DNA of 64,000 nucleotides from contig MNQT01000014.1 in assembly GCA_001915575.1 (NCBI GenBank), forward strand, positions 1-64,000. The letters run 5' to 3'. Shown one piece after another: positions 9,297 through 18,243 of the stretch. Position 1 is the stretch's first letter. Every line of letters begins with the position of its first letter. The stretch is from Bacteroides sp. CAG:1060_57_27. Its GTDB lineage: Bacteria; Bacteroidota; Bacteroidia; Bacteroidales; UBA932. Below the pieces are notes generated by a model. That model made no database searches. It was not told the origin of the DNA and saw nothing but the letters and a program-made list of their open reading frames with translations. The translations under genes were made by a program, and so were the position numbers.

Positions 9297-11706
9297 CTCT
9301 TTCTTTTTGTTTTTCGTACTTCTCAATATATCTCTGCAGCAAGGCTTCTTCCTTGCGCAGCTGCCTTTCGCGCCGCCTGGCGAGTTTGGCCTCCCTGCGC
9401 TCGAGCCTGCGCTGTGCGCGGAGTTCCTTCTGCTCCTTCTTCATCGCGTCGCGTTCGTCGAGGGCTGCCCAGCGGGCCTCCCTGCGCGCAATGCGTTCGG
9501 CGCGCCTCTGCTCCGCTGCCGAAAGCGGCGTTGCAAGCGAACCGGCCTCTGGACCGGAAGACACGGCGAGTGAATCCGAATGCATCAGGCTGTCGGCTGC
9601 GGCCTTTGCCGGTGCAAGGGAATCCGCATGCATCAGGCTGTCGCTCTCCGGAAGCGTATCTGCCCGGGAGTCCTCCCTCTCACGGCGCTCCTTCTCCAGT
9701 CTCGCCCTCTCGAGAGAGGCGTATACCTCTCCCATATAGCCCTCAAAATAGAACTCTGTCCTCGGGAACTCGGGACGGGATTTCGAGAGCATCTCTTCTC
9801 TGGCCGACGGCCTCAGGCTGAGCGTCGTGACATCGGACTTACTCCTCGGCCGCAGCTGCGGCCTCCAGTCCAGTCCGCGGAGCATCCGCTCCCTCTCGCT
9901 GAGCTGCACGAGCGGATAGGCATCGTTCTTGGGGCTGTCGAAATAATATACGCTCTGCAGTTCCCCGTCTTTCAGGTTTGCCGACATCAGCGCTCCCTCG
10001 GCCTTGTTGACGGTAGACAGCGTATCGTTTTCTTCCAGATAGAACAGGGCGACCACGTTCCCGAGCGCGTCGAAGCGGCGCAGCTGGGTCGAATCGTCGA
10101 AGAAGGCCAGACCCTCCGTACTTGAAATCTGATCGTAGTGTATGGTATCCTCCTGGACCGCTATGAAGGCATTCGACATGAGGCTCGCCCTGTCTATGCC
10201 TCCGTCCCTGACCAGGACGAACAGGGAATCGGCAGAGAACTGCCTCTGGATTTCGTTCCAGACAAGGGGCTGCCGGTAGAAACGGGCGATGGAATCGAGT
10301 TCGTTGAATTCCAGAGAGTCGCAGCGTACCTGCATGTCGCTGCGGAATATCCTTATGTTGCCGCGGCCGGAGACGAAGCCTACGGCGCTGGTGTCGGGCG
10401 GAGCCGCGGCCAGAGTGTCCGTTACCGCAAGAGAATCCTGCACCGCACCGAGAGAGTCCCGCGCCGCAGCGGGGGAATCCTGCACGGCAAGGGAATCATC
10501 CTGCGCAGCAAGCGATCCAGTCCCGTCCGCCATGCTGAGAGACGCTTCGGAACCGACACGGCCGGGAGCTATCAGGCCGTCCTCGACAGCCTGGTTGCGG
10601 GCCTCCTCTTCCGCCTTGGCCCGTTCCTCTGCCGCCCTGCGCCGGTATTCGGCGACGGGATCCGCCATAATCGTCTCCCTGCGCTGGCCGGCAAGGCTTA
10701 TCTCCTCCTCCGGGATGTCGCACATCTTCAAAGTCCTGTAGAAAATGGAATCCGCACCGCAGTAAGTGGTGTCGACCTTGCCGCCGCGCTCCTCCCAGAG
10801 AGCTATTGCCGCCTGCCCGAGCAGAGTCACTGACGAAAGGGAATCGCAGTAGTAGAGGTATTCCGACACGGAAGCGACGCTGCGGGAGGTGTCCTGGAGC
10901 TGCACATGCCCGTGCATCTCGATATCGCCGCTCTTGCGGTAGTAATAGAGGGTGTCGCTCCATGTCTCCTGGGTCTCTCCGAGGGCGCGCACGTCATTCT
11001 CGAAGAAGAAGATGTCCTCGAGCTTGCGGTACCACCCTCCCCGGGCGGAAAGCATGTTCTCTTCCTTCCAGAAATCGATCGGAGCCTTGAACATGGCGAA
11101 TTCCGCATCGGCATCGTAGTCGAGTTCGTTCGTCCTGACGAACACGGAGTCGGTGAACATGTTCACATTGTCGCGGAACACGAAGTAGTTGCGCGGGTTG
11201 GAGTAGCTTCCCTCGTCGCTCTCGATGATCTGTCCGTCCTCGCTGCGCATGGAGGCGCCGTTATGGAACAGGGCAAGGCTGTCGCGGGTATTGTAGTCGA
11301 GCTCGCGCGTACGGAGGACATTCCCCTCGGCATTCTGCAGTTCCACGAGAGAGCCCCGGAACCTTGCAAGGTCGTCGTCGACATAGTACACCAGGCTGTC
11401 GCTCGTGAGGACGGCATCGCCCTGGGTCATCACAACATTTCCTATACAGTTGATTATGTTCGTATTACGGCTCCACAGAGAGGTATCGCACTGAAGATAG
11501 GTCCCGTTGTGGAGGAACACCGGATTGGCGACCTTGCGGATCAGGTCGTCTCCCGCCTCGAGCTGCTCCACATAGTCCGCCTTCTCCAGCCGCAGCAGAG
11601 AATCGACCTGCCCGGAATCTTCATTCTGGGCAGGAAGAACAGACCAGACGCTGCCGAGCAGCGCCAGGCAAAGCGCTAATAGTCCTCTCTTACCTTTTCC
11701 GACCAT
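9193..11706 (-). CDS. OstA/LptD-N-like outer-membrane biogenesis protein
   Basis: A long protein of 837 residues with a signal peptide (residues 1-26). Residues about 55-350 repeat the beta-strand pattern of the OstA/LptA-type fold (TSDSLVYY, TRELDYNTRDSLALF, RTNELDYDADAEF), so it probably takes part in lipopolysaccharide transport in the periplasm. Two low-complexity linkers rich in DSL, Ala and Glu follow, at residues about 352-443 and 672-735. The C-terminus is an Arg/Glu/Lys-rich coiled coil. Its first 31 nt overlap surA, and its last 104 nt overlap the OPT gene in a different frame, adding about 30 residues of unusual tail that may reflect a lost stop codon. It closes a chaperone cluster for outer-membrane assembly. 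Confidence 0.85.
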   Translation of the reverse strand: MVGKGKRGLLALCLALLGSVWSVLPAQNEDSGQVDSLLRLEKADYVEQLEAGDDLIRKVANPVFLHNGTYLQCDTSLWSRNTNIINCIGNVVMTQGDAVLTSDSLVYYVDDDLARFRGSLVELQNAEGNVLRTRELDYNTRDSLALFHNGASMRSEDGQIIESDEGSYSNPRNYFVFRDNVNMFTDSVFVRTNELDYDADAEFAMFKAPIDFWKEENMLSARGGWYRKLEDIFFFENDVRALGETQETWSDTLYYYRKSGDIEMHGHVQLQDTSRSVASVSEYLYYCDSLSSVTLLGQAAIALWEERGGKVDTTYCGADSIFYRTLKMCDIPEEEISLAGQRRETIMADPVAEYRRRAAEERAKAEEEARNQAVEDGLIAPGRVGSEASLSMADGTGSLAAQDDSLAVQDSPAAARDSLGAVQDSLAVTDTLAAAPPDTSAVGFVSGRGNIRIFRSDMQVRCDSLEFNELDSIARFYRQPLVWNEIQRQFSADSLFVLVRDGGIDRASLMSNAFIAVQEDTIHYDQISSTEGLAFFDDSTQLRRFDALGNVVALFYLEENDTLSTVNKAEGALMSANLKDGELQSVYYFDSPKNDAYPLVQLSERERMLRGLDWRPQLRPRSKSDVTTLSLRPSAREEMLSKSRPEFPRTEFYFEGYMGEVYASLERARLEKERREREDSRADTLPESDSLMHADSLAPAKAAADSLMHSDSLAVSSGPEAGSLATPLSAAEQRRAERIARREARWAALDERDAMKKEQKELRAQRRLERREAKLARRRERQLRKEEALLQRYIEKYEKQKERDERQQEPDPSRERTPGIEAGGELQPVAGLHAQTP

Positions 11707-13055
11707 CCCTTGCGGTTGAAGTCACAGTCTCCGAAAAGCGGATCGATTATAATGTACGATGTCTGTATCTTGTCGTCTATGAACTTGTTTATGGCTTCGT
11801 TCTGCTTGGTTATCTCCACCAGGGAGAGCAGGTCGTTGTAGTCCGACTCGAAGGTTGCGGTATGTGCGGGGATCACCTTGTCCAGACGGACTATCTTGTA
11901 CACCACGTTGCCGCTGCGGCCTTCGTTGTCGAGAGACTCGATAGGCTCGCTTATCTGCCCGGGCTCGAGATTCTGGACAGCGGCATAGTCCTGGGGCTTG
12001 AGCTGGTCCACCTCGAAATAGGCCGAACCGGTATTGGGGTCGGACATCTGGCCGCCGTTCGTGCGCGTCGCGGGATCCTCGGAGAAGAAGCGCGCTGCAA
12101 GTTCGAAGGTTATCGTACTGTCCATGATTGCCGTGCGTATGCTGTCGAGCCTGTGGAAGGCCTTCTCCCTGTCGTCTATCGTGTATTCCGGCTTGACGAG
12201 GATATGGCGCGCGTTGAACATGTCGCCGTTCTTTTCAAGGACCTCGATGATATGGAAGCCGTCGGGAGTCTCCACTATCTGGGAGATGATTCCGGGCTTG
12301 AGTGCCATTGCCGCATCGGAGAAGGCAGGCCAGAATATGCTCTTCGATGCCATTCCCAGCTCGCCTCCCCTGCGCGCGCTGCCGGGATCCTCCGAATACA
12401 GGCGGGCCAGGGTGGCGAAACTCTCCCCGTTGATGATACGCTCGCGTATCGACAGGAGACGCTCGCGCGCCGCAAGCGCCGCCGCCTCCCTGTCGGGATA
12501 GACGCATATCTGGCTCATCTGGTACTTGGCGGGAATCAGCGGAAGCGAATTCACGTCTGCGGTATCGAGGAACTGCTTCACGTCATAGGGCGTCAGCTCG
12601 GGAATGCTGCCGCTGATTTCCATTTGTTCCTGCTGCGTGAGCGTCATCTCCTCGATCTGCTTCTGCCACTCCTCGCGGAGCTTGTACATGGGCTTGCCGA
12701 AAGTCTCCTCGACCTGCTCGTCTCCGCCGAGGTTGGTGCGTATCATGTCCACCCTCTGGGAAAGCTGGGCCGACACCATGTCGTTGTTGACGACCAGGGA
12801 ATCGATCCTGGCCTGTGCAAGCAGGAGCTTGGACTCCATCATCATCTCGAGCGTCTCGCAGCGTATGCTCTTGCCGGAGGTATATCTTCCGTATCCGGAG
12901 AGCCTGACCTGCTCTTCGAGGTCGGACAGGGTTATGAGTTCCGAGCCAATCACGGCTATGGACTTGTCCACCACTCCTTCATACCGCTGCGCCGACGCAC
13001 CGGCGCAGAGCAGGACGGACACTGCCGCCGCAAACAATCTGATATTCCTGATCAT
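11676..13055 (-). CDS. surA: SurA-type periplasmic peptidyl-prolyl isomerase
   Basis: A 459-residue chaperone with an N-terminal signal (AGASAQ cleavage region, residues 16-22), a SurA N-domain with helices around residues 25-165, and two parvulin domains. The first parvulin spans about 174-275 (FATLARLYSEDPGS, GGELG). The second spans about 281-380 (ARHILVKPEY, AARFFSEDPAT, NGGQM). Length and order match Gram-negative SurA, which escorts outer-membrane proteins through the periplasm. It overlaps the upstream lipoprotein gene by 4 nt and the downstream OstA-like gene by 31 nt, so the three are translated together. Confidence 0.92.
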   Translation of the reverse strand: MIRNIRLFAAAVSVLLCAGASAQRYEGVVDKSIAVIGSELITLSDLEEQVRLSGYGRYTSGKSIRCETLEMMMESKLLLAQARIDSLVVNNDMVSAQLSQRVDMIRTNLGGDEQVEETFGKPMYKLREEWQKQIEEMTLTQQEQMEISGSIPELTPYDVKQFLDTADVNSLPLIPAKYQMSQICVYPDREAAALAARERLLSIRERIINGESFATLARLYSEDPGSARRGGELGMASKSIFWPAFSDAAMALKPGIISQIVETPDGFHIIEVLEKNGDMFNARHILVKPEYTIDDREKAFHRLDSIRTAIMDSTITFELAARFFSEDPATRTNGGQMSDPNTGSAYFEVDQLKPQDYAAVQNLEPGQISEPIESLDNEGRSGNVVYKIVRLDKVIPAHTATFESDYNDLLSLVEITKQNEAINKFIDDKIQTSYIIIDPLFGDCDFNRKGWSEKVREDY

Positions 13056-13909
13056 CGCTTATAAATTTCCATGCTGTTGTTCTCGCGGGCCTTGTCAAGC
13101 AAGTCCTGTTCCAAACCCATGAGAAGTTCGTGCTTTCTGGCACTGATTATTATGTCGCGTATATCCCTGGAGCAGTACTCCAGCGGAGCCGGACCGCTGT
13201 CTATCATGTCGCAGACGTATGCCGCCAGGACATCTCCCCGGCCCTCCTGCTCCAGCTCTATCATGTCGCCGCGCATCCTGGACATCAGTTCTTCCACGCC
13301 GAGGCCGAACTCCCGCGCAAGGTCTTCCGCAGACATCCAGATGTCGGAATTGTCGAAATACCTGAGCGCCGACCTGCGGGCCATGCTGTCGAGCCGCTGC
13401 AGGGTCCCGTAGTCGTCCGAAGAAAGCATTCCTATCAGTTCGTCACGCAGCGGAGAGTCGGCCATTATATCCAGAAAGCGCACCTTGACCACCGGAGAGC
13501 GTAGCGTGAAGTCGTCCGGATGCGACTCGTAGTATTCCTTCAGCTGGGCGTCCGTGACCAGGGTGTCCAGCCTGTCGTTCACATATCTCTGCTCGTAGCG
13601 GTACCTGACCAGCGACATACGGTAGGTCTCAAGCTCCTCCGACACGTCCATTTCGGCCTTGGTCAGATGCCTTTCAGCCTCCTGCAGCAGCAGCCTGTCG
13701 AGAACCCACGAATCGATGTATCTGGCCGCGAGCAGCGCGCTGTCCTCGGGCGAGACGTCAGGAGAGATGTACTTCTCGATATCCTGCCTGTACAGCCTGG
13801 ACTTACCAACCTTTGCAACCACTTCACCGTCATGCACCAGCGACGAGGCAAGGGTGCATGACGACACGACTGCTGCGAGCAGCAACGAAGCGATTACCGG
13901 TATCCGCAT
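13052..13909 (-). CDS. SurA-like lipoprotein without clear PPIase domain
   Basis: A 285-residue lipoprotein: the signal ends in VVSSC (Cys 18). The start of the mature part, VVAKVGKSRLYRQDIEKY, is the SurA/PrsA N-terminal chaperone motif, followed by helices. No parvulin signature (HILV, GGELG) is visible, so it probably acts as a chaperone rather than an isomerase. A -7 box TATATTTG (13916-13923) ends only 6 nt before the ATG, implying an almost leaderless message. First gene of the surA-ostA-like run. Bacteroidales often carry several such SurA paralogues side by side. Confidence 0.8.
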   Translation of the reverse strand: MRIPVIASLLLAAVVSSCTLASSLVHDGEVVAKVGKSRLYRQDIEKYISPDVSPEDSALLAARYIDSWVLDRLLLQEAERHLTKAEMDVSEELETYRMSLVRYRYEQRYVNDRLDTLVTDAQLKEYYESHPDDFTLRSPVVKVRFLDIMADSPLRDELIGMLSSDDYGTLQRLDSMARRSALRYFDNSDIWMSAEDLAREFGLGVEELMSRMRGDMIELEQEGRGDVLAAYVCDMIDSGPAPLEYCSRDIRDIIISARKHELLMGLEQDLLDKARENNSMEIYKR

Positions 13910-13953
13910 ATCCTACAAATATAGGAAACACTTTTCAAAAAACCGAAAAGCCG

Positions 13954-15492
13954 TCAGTTCTCCGCCGCTATGGCCCTGATTATCGAGTCCAGCACGGGAT
14001 TCACGGCCCATGACGAAGCGGTCAGGTTGTTCGTAATCAACGAAAACACTATGGTGTGCGAAGGGTCGCCGTCGGAAGCCAGTATATAGCCGCTGTAGCT
14101 GCGAACGCCGTTCATCGACCCGCTCTTCATCCTGATGCGCGAGCGGAATTCAGGCGTCTCGGAAGGGAACTTGTACTCAAGCGTGCCTCTCTCTCCCGGA
14201 GAAGGCAGTGTCCGGAGATAGATATCCGCACAGGGACTCTGGAGCATCATCCTGAGGAAGCGCACGAAGAAATCCGCACTGACATAGTTCTTGCGGGAGA
14301 GGCCGCTGCCGTCGAAAATCTGGCACACCCCTTCCGCAGGAAGACCCGCTTCCAGGAGTGCAGCCTCGGCCGCCGCACAGCAGTCGCCGTACCCGGCGGA
14401 ACCGCTGCGCGAAAGAGACAGCGCCTTGAAGAGGGTCTCGGCGAAGAAATTGTCGCTCTCGCAGTTGGTCTCGCGCACGATCGAAGCCAGCGTCGGGGAA
14501 TAGCTCGAGCCTATGAATGTCAGTGAACCCCACGATGCGGCGGCAGGGCCGGAAGTCTCGCCTGGCAGTAGACGGACTCCGCCGTCAGGGCCTATGTCCG
14601 CAGGCCCGAGGGACCTTATCCCCCTGGACTCCAGATATCTGCAGAAATAGCTCGCACAGGTGTAGGCAGCGAAGCTGTTCGAACATTCGAGGGTATAGGC
14701 TCCGCGGTCCGAGGGGAACTCCCCTACGAAACCTGCAACGGGGGCGAGAGGCGTGTTTATATAGCACAGGGTATTTGCCGTGCCCCTGGAAGATGTGACG
14801 GCATAGTTGCGGTACTCCATCCAGGGTGTCTCGGGATAGGATACCCTCACGGACGGGGCCGACCCCGCCGAGGAGGCGGGACGCACGAGAAAGTTCTGCG
14901 CGTTCTCGAAGAAGTTCAGCCCTGTAGGGCCTGCACCGTAGTTGGTGCCGAGGTCGTCGTAGGTCCAGCCGAAGTTCTCGGCCACAGGCTCGGGGAAATA
15001 GCGAGGATCCGCAACCACACGGCCTTCTATGCGTGTGATTCCCGCATCGCGCACGAATCCGGCCCATTCGGAGAAAAGGCTCTCGAGAGGCTCGGCACAG
15101 GGCACTCTGGCTCCGGTCGTCGGGTCTCCGCCGCCTACGATGTAAAGGTCGCCGTGCAGCACGCCGTCCTCGATGCTGCCGCTATAGGCAAGCCTCGTCT
15201 CGAAGCGGTAGTCCTCTCCGAGCTCCAGCAGGGCGAGCCCCGTGGTGATGAGCTTCATGTTGGAGGCCGGGACGAGTCTCAGACCGGGATTGACGCAGGC
15301 TACCGTATCGCCGTCCATTCTGACGGCAAGCACTCCGACGGCAGCCGGGCCGAGAGGCTGGGCCTTGCAGATGCGCTCCACCTTCTGCCTGGCTCCCTCC
15401 GGGACAGGCTGACCCTCCGGGGCTACAGCAGCAGTCGCGCCCCGACCGTTGAGCAGGAGCGCGACGCATACGGCAAATATTGCCGTTCTCAT
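13954..15492 (-). CDS. dacB: D-Ala-D-Ala carboxypeptidase/endopeptidase (PBP4 type, S13)
   Basis: A 512-residue periplasmic penicillin-binding protein of family S13 that trims and opens murein crosslinks. The catalytic motifs are visible: SxxK as ASNMK (S77, K80), SxN as CESDNFFAE, and KTG as MKSGSMNG. The insertion domain between SxxK and SxN, typical of PBP4, is present, and a signal peptide fills the first 22 residues. It overlaps the upstream 93-residue gene by 4 nt (ATGA). No beta-lactamase features are seen. Confidence 0.94.
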   Translation of the reverse strand: MRTAIFAVCVALLLNGRGATAAVAPEGQPVPEGARQKVERICKAQPLGPAAVGVLAVRMDGDTVACVNPGLRLVPASNMKLITTGLALLELGEDYRFETRLAYSGSIEDGVLHGDLYIVGGGDPTTGARVPCAEPLESLFSEWAGFVRDAGITRIEGRVVADPRYFPEPVAENFGWTYDDLGTNYGAGPTGLNFFENAQNFLVRPASSAGSAPSVRVSYPETPWMEYRNYAVTSSRGTANTLCYINTPLAPVAGFVGEFPSDRGAYTLECSNSFAAYTCASYFCRYLESRGIRSLGPADIGPDGGVRLLPGETSGPAAASWGSLTFIGSSYSPTLASIVRETNCESDNFFAETLFKALSLSRSGSAGYGDCCAAAEAALLEAGLPAEGVCQIFDGSGLSRKNYVSADFFVRFLRMMLQSPCADIYLRTLPSPGERGTLEYKFPSETPEFRSRIRMKSGSMNGVRSYSGYILASDGDPSHTIVFSLITNNLTASSWAVNPVLDSIIRAIAAEN

Positions 15493-15770
15493 TTCACGGT
15501 TTCCTTGACGGTAGCGCTGAGCTTTTCGTAGAGGGCGTCGGTCTTCTCGAGGATTTCCTTGCGGAGAGCCGTATAATATGCCTTCTTGGGACCTTCGACC
15601 TTGGCGCCGGCCTTGTCCTTGAGCTCGTTGTACAGGTTGATAGCCTCTTCCATCAGCTCGGCGACCTTGCCGTCGGCAAGTTCAGGCTTGACTTCGGCGA
15701 CTACCGAGCAATCCTCCACGAAAGCGCCGAGAACATATTCGATGTCCTTCTTGATGTCTCTAAGGTTCAT
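15489..15770 (-). CDS. Small conserved hypothetical protein, translationally coupled to dacB
   Basis: A 93-residue, charged, helical, probably cytoplasmic protein with no signal peptide, membrane segment or motif I recognise. The composition (many Glu, Lys and Ala, even helix pattern) and normal codon use suggest a real gene. Its stop overlaps the dacB start as ATGA. A TATATTTG box (15799-15806) on the same strand lies about 30 nt upstream of the ATG, so it is probably the first gene of a dacB operon. Confidence 0.75.
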   Translation of the reverse strand: MNLRDIKKDIEYVLGAFVEDCSVVAEVKPELADGKVAELMEEAINLYNELKDKAGAKVEGPKKAYYTALRKEILEKTDALYEKLSATVKETVK

Positions 15771-15799
15771 AACTTCACTGGTTTAATAATTGACGGCGC

Positions 15800-15916
15800 A
15801 AATATACTAAGAAACCGAGAGGAATGGAAATAAACTTGTTTAATTTACATTCCCGATGTGCACCAGTATATGTAGCCGGAGGCTAAATATACAAGAAGCC
15901 GAGAGCAATGCAAGTA
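15800..15916 (+). repeat. Two diverged copies of an intergenic element with a palindrome
   Basis: Copy 1 (15800-15832) and copy 2 (15885-15916) share the order AAATATAC, AAGAA, CCGAGAG, AATG with about six differences. Next to copy 1, GGAATGGAAATAAAC (15821-15835) faces GTTTAATTTACATTCC (15838-15853), a near-palindrome of about 33 nt. Copy 1 begins with the reverse complement of the -7 box of the adjacent gene. Similar elements next to promoters are familiar to me from Bacteroides intergenic regions, but I cannot confirm this by search. Confidence 0.5.
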
Positions 15917-16837
15917 CTATCGGAGAATACGCCTTACCCCCACGACATCCGTCCTGCCGTAATAGTCCTCGCCGCCCGGCACTATGGAATTTATGCGCAC
16001 GAGCTGGGAAGAGTGTATGATCCTGCCGTCGCCGATGTACATGGAGACATGCGTGACCGAACGGACGCTGCCGTCGGGAGACTTGCTTCCGTAGAAGATC
16101 AGGTCGCCGGGGCGCATGGATCCGAGGTCGTAGGGGACGCTCACTCCACAGTTAATCTGCTCGCGGGCGTTTCGCGGAAGCACTATGCCGTTCATCATGT
16201 ATACAAGTTTGATGAGCCCGCTGCAGTCGAAGCCGTACACGCTGCAGCCGCCCCACAGATAAGGCGTGCCGAGCATACTCTCGGCCGTCCGCAGCAGAGA
16301 CTCTCCGTCCGCACGGACAGACATGCGCCAGGTCTCCAGGTCCGCGACATCGGCCTCTCTGACCCATGCCCTGCGCCCGGCGGCCGTCACTGCCTCCACC
16401 CAGAGCACGCCATCCTCCGAGACGGCCGCACCGTCCCCCTTGCACACGACATCGCCGAGTATGAAATCCGAAACCCGCACCGATGAATCGTCCGGAAGGC
16501 TGTACAGGACGCTGTGCTGCGCGACACATATCCACTTGGGGGCTTCAGTATATCGTTCCAGCTGCCCTTCGTCCATTTCGGCAAGTACCAGCTCGTTGGT
16601 CCAGACATCCTTATAGTCCGGAACGTCGACCCTGCGCCAATAGCGCTCAGAGCCCGTTATCTCGACCACCGTCCCCATAAGGCACTGGCTCTCGAGCGCC
16701 GATTCATAGTCGGGCTCCGCGCGCAGATAGCACAGGGACGTGTTGACAACAGCCCAGCGGCGGCCGTCGTCGGCACCGCAGACAGGGACAAGGCAGAGCA
16801 GCAGCATGGCCGTCACGGCCGAAAGATACTTTTTCAT
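15917..16837 (-). CDS. NlpC/P60 murein endopeptidase with SH3-like domains
   Basis: A 306-residue exported protein with a signal peptide ending near VCGAD. Two SH3-like domains occupy about residues 25-175, and a C-terminal NlpC/P60 cysteine peptidase domain follows (about 185-306). The catalytic Cys lies in YGFDCSGL, the His in THVSMYIG and the third residue in RIIHSS. Relatives (YkfC type) cut the bond between gamma-D-Glu and diaminopimelate in free murein peptides, releasing L-Ala-D-Glu. The divergent neighbour is a dipeptide epimerase of the kind acting on that product, supporting a murein peptide salvage role. Confidence 0.92.
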   Translation of the reverse strand: MKKYLSAVTAMLLLCLVPVCGADDGRRWAVVNTSLCYLRAEPDYESALESQCLMGTVVEITGSERYWRRVDVPDYKDVWTNELVLAEMDEGQLERYTEAPKWICVAQHSVLYSLPDDSSVRVSDFILGDVVCKGDGAAVSEDGVLWVEAVTAAGRRAWVREADVADLETWRMSVRADGESLLRTAESMLGTPYLWGGCSVYGFDCSGLIKLVYMMNGIVLPRNAREQINCGVSVPYDLGSMRPGDLIFYGSKSPDGSVRSVTHVSMYIGDGRIIHSSQLVRINSIVPGGEDYYGRTDVVGVRRILR

Positions 16838-16897
16838 GGCAGGTCTCAGATATTTATCGTTTGGTAAATATACTCAAAAATGACTATCTTGCATATT

Positions 16898-18073
16898 ATG
16901 GACAGACGTGAATTCCTGAAAAAGGCGGCAGCGGGTGCCGCGGCGGCCGGAATAGCCGGCCTTGGACTGCCTGGAGGCATCTCGGCACAGGACATCATCG
17001 GCGGTGCCCGGGACATCGCAGCCATGGGGCCGGAGCGCCGCCAGGGAAAGTTCGCCATAAGATACGGGCCCTACGAGCTGCACCTGAGGCACACCTTCAC
17101 GGTCTCCGGATATTCGAGGACGGCAACCCCCGGAGTGCAGCTGCGCGTAAGCTACGATGGCGTGACCGGCTACGGCGAGGCCTCGATGCCCCAGTACCTC
17201 GGACAGAGCGTCGAAAGCGTCATGGCCTTCCTGTCGAAGGTAGACCTGAGCCGTTTTTCCGACCCGTTCGCCCTTGAAGACATACTCTCCTATATAGACA
17301 GCCTCTCCGAAGGCGACAGTGCGGCCAAGGCGGCGGTGGACATCGCCCTGCACGACCTCGTGGGCAAGCTGCTCGGAGCACCGTGGTACAGGATATGGGG
17401 GCTCGATGCGCAGAAGGCTCCGGCAACCAGCTTCACGATAGGCATCGACACCCCGGAGGTCGTAAGGGAGAAGACCCTCGAATGCGCTGGCCGTTTCAAG
17501 GTGCTCAAGGCCAAAGTCGGAGTTCCCGAAGACAGGATGCTCATCGGCACCATACGCGAGGTGACAGACCTTCCGCTCGTGGTCGACGCCAACCAGGGTT
17601 GGACCGACAGGCAGAAGGCGCTCGACGAGATATTCTGGCTCAAGGAAATGGGAGTTCTGATGGTGGAGCAGCCGATGCCGGCCGGCCGCCATGACGACAA
17701 CGCATGGATCACCGAACGGAGTCCGCTTCCGATATTCGCCGACGAAGCCGTGCAGAGGCTCGCCGACATTCCCCGCATAAAAGGCGCCTACCACGGAATA
17801 AACATCAAACTGATGAAGTGCACGGGCATGCGCGAGGCATGGAAGATGCTCAACTACGCCCGGGCCGAAGGCATGAAGGTGATGCTGGGATGCATGACCG
17901 AAACCTCCTGCGCCGTCTCGGCCGCCGCGCAACTCTCGCCCGCCGTGGATTTCGCCGATCTCGACGGAAACCTCCTGATAGACAACGATATCTTCAATGG
18001 TGTGCAGGTAGTGGACGGAAAACTCATCCTCGGCGATGCCCCCGGAATAGGAGCCGTACCGGTATCAGATTAA
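16898..18073 (+). CDS. Dipeptide epimerase (L-Ala-D/L-Glu type), Tat-exported
   Basis: A 391-residue enolase-superfamily enzyme. The N-terminus DRREFLKKAAAG followed by an Ala/Gly-rich hydrophobic stretch is a twin-arginine-like signal, though the pair is RR in DRREFL. The barrel shows the acid/base lysines (KAKVG and KLMK) and the three metal ligands in VDANQ, MVEQP and FADEA, all diagnostic of Ala-Glu epimerases. I start at ATG 16898 because the longer in-frame ATG at 16880 lies within the likely promoter (TTTG, 21 nt, TATCTTGC). It is divergent from the NlpC/P60 gene, giving a pair for reuse of murein dipeptides. Confidence 0.88.
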   Translation: MDRREFLKKAAAGAAAAGIAGLGLPGGISAQDIIGGARDIAAMGPERRQGKFAIRYGPYELHLRHTFTVSGYSRTATPGVQLRVSYDGVTGYGEASMPQYLGQSVESVMAFLSKVDLSRFSDPFALEDILSYIDSLSEGDSAAKAAVDIALHDLVGKLLGAPWYRIWGLDAQKAPATSFTIGIDTPEVVREKTLECAGRFKVLKAKVGVPEDRMLIGTIREVTDLPLVVDANQGWTDRQKALDEIFWLKEMGVLMVEQPMPAGRHDDNAWITERSPLPIFADEAVQRLADIPRIKGAYHGINIKLMKCTGMREAWKMLNYARAEGMKVMLGCMTETSCAVSAAAQLSPAVDFADLDGNLLIDNDIFNGVQVVDGKLILGDAPGIGAVPVSD

Positions 18074-18094
18074 AAATCAAGAAGTGTCCTTCGG

Positions 18095-18179
18095 TGCCCG
18101 GGGCCGGACTCGAACCGGCACATCTTTAAGGGATAATGGATTTTGAGTCCATCGCGTCTACCAATTCCGCCACTCGGGC
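18095..18179 (-). tRNA. tRNA-Leu (CAA)
   Basis: An 85-nt class II tRNA on the minus strand: acceptor GCCCGAG with CCCGGGC (one A-C mismatch), D-arm GGCGGAATTGGTAGACGC, anticodon loop CTCAAAA giving anticodon CAA, a long variable arm and T-loop TTCGAGT. CCA is not fully encoded (CC then G). It lies tail to tail with the epimerase gene. Confidence 0.96.
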
Positions 18180-18212
18180 CTGCAGGCCGAGAAGCATACG
18201 GCCGCGGGACTG

Positions 18213-18243
18213 CAAATTTATCCAAAATCCCTGACAAAACAAA
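18213..18243 (-). promoter_or_regulatory. Promoter of tRNA-Leu
   Basis: On the minus strand TTTG (18240-18243), 19 nt, then TAAATTTG (18213-18220) is a full consensus match. The expected start is about 25-30 nt upstream of the mature tRNA 5' end at 18179. Confidence 0.75.
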
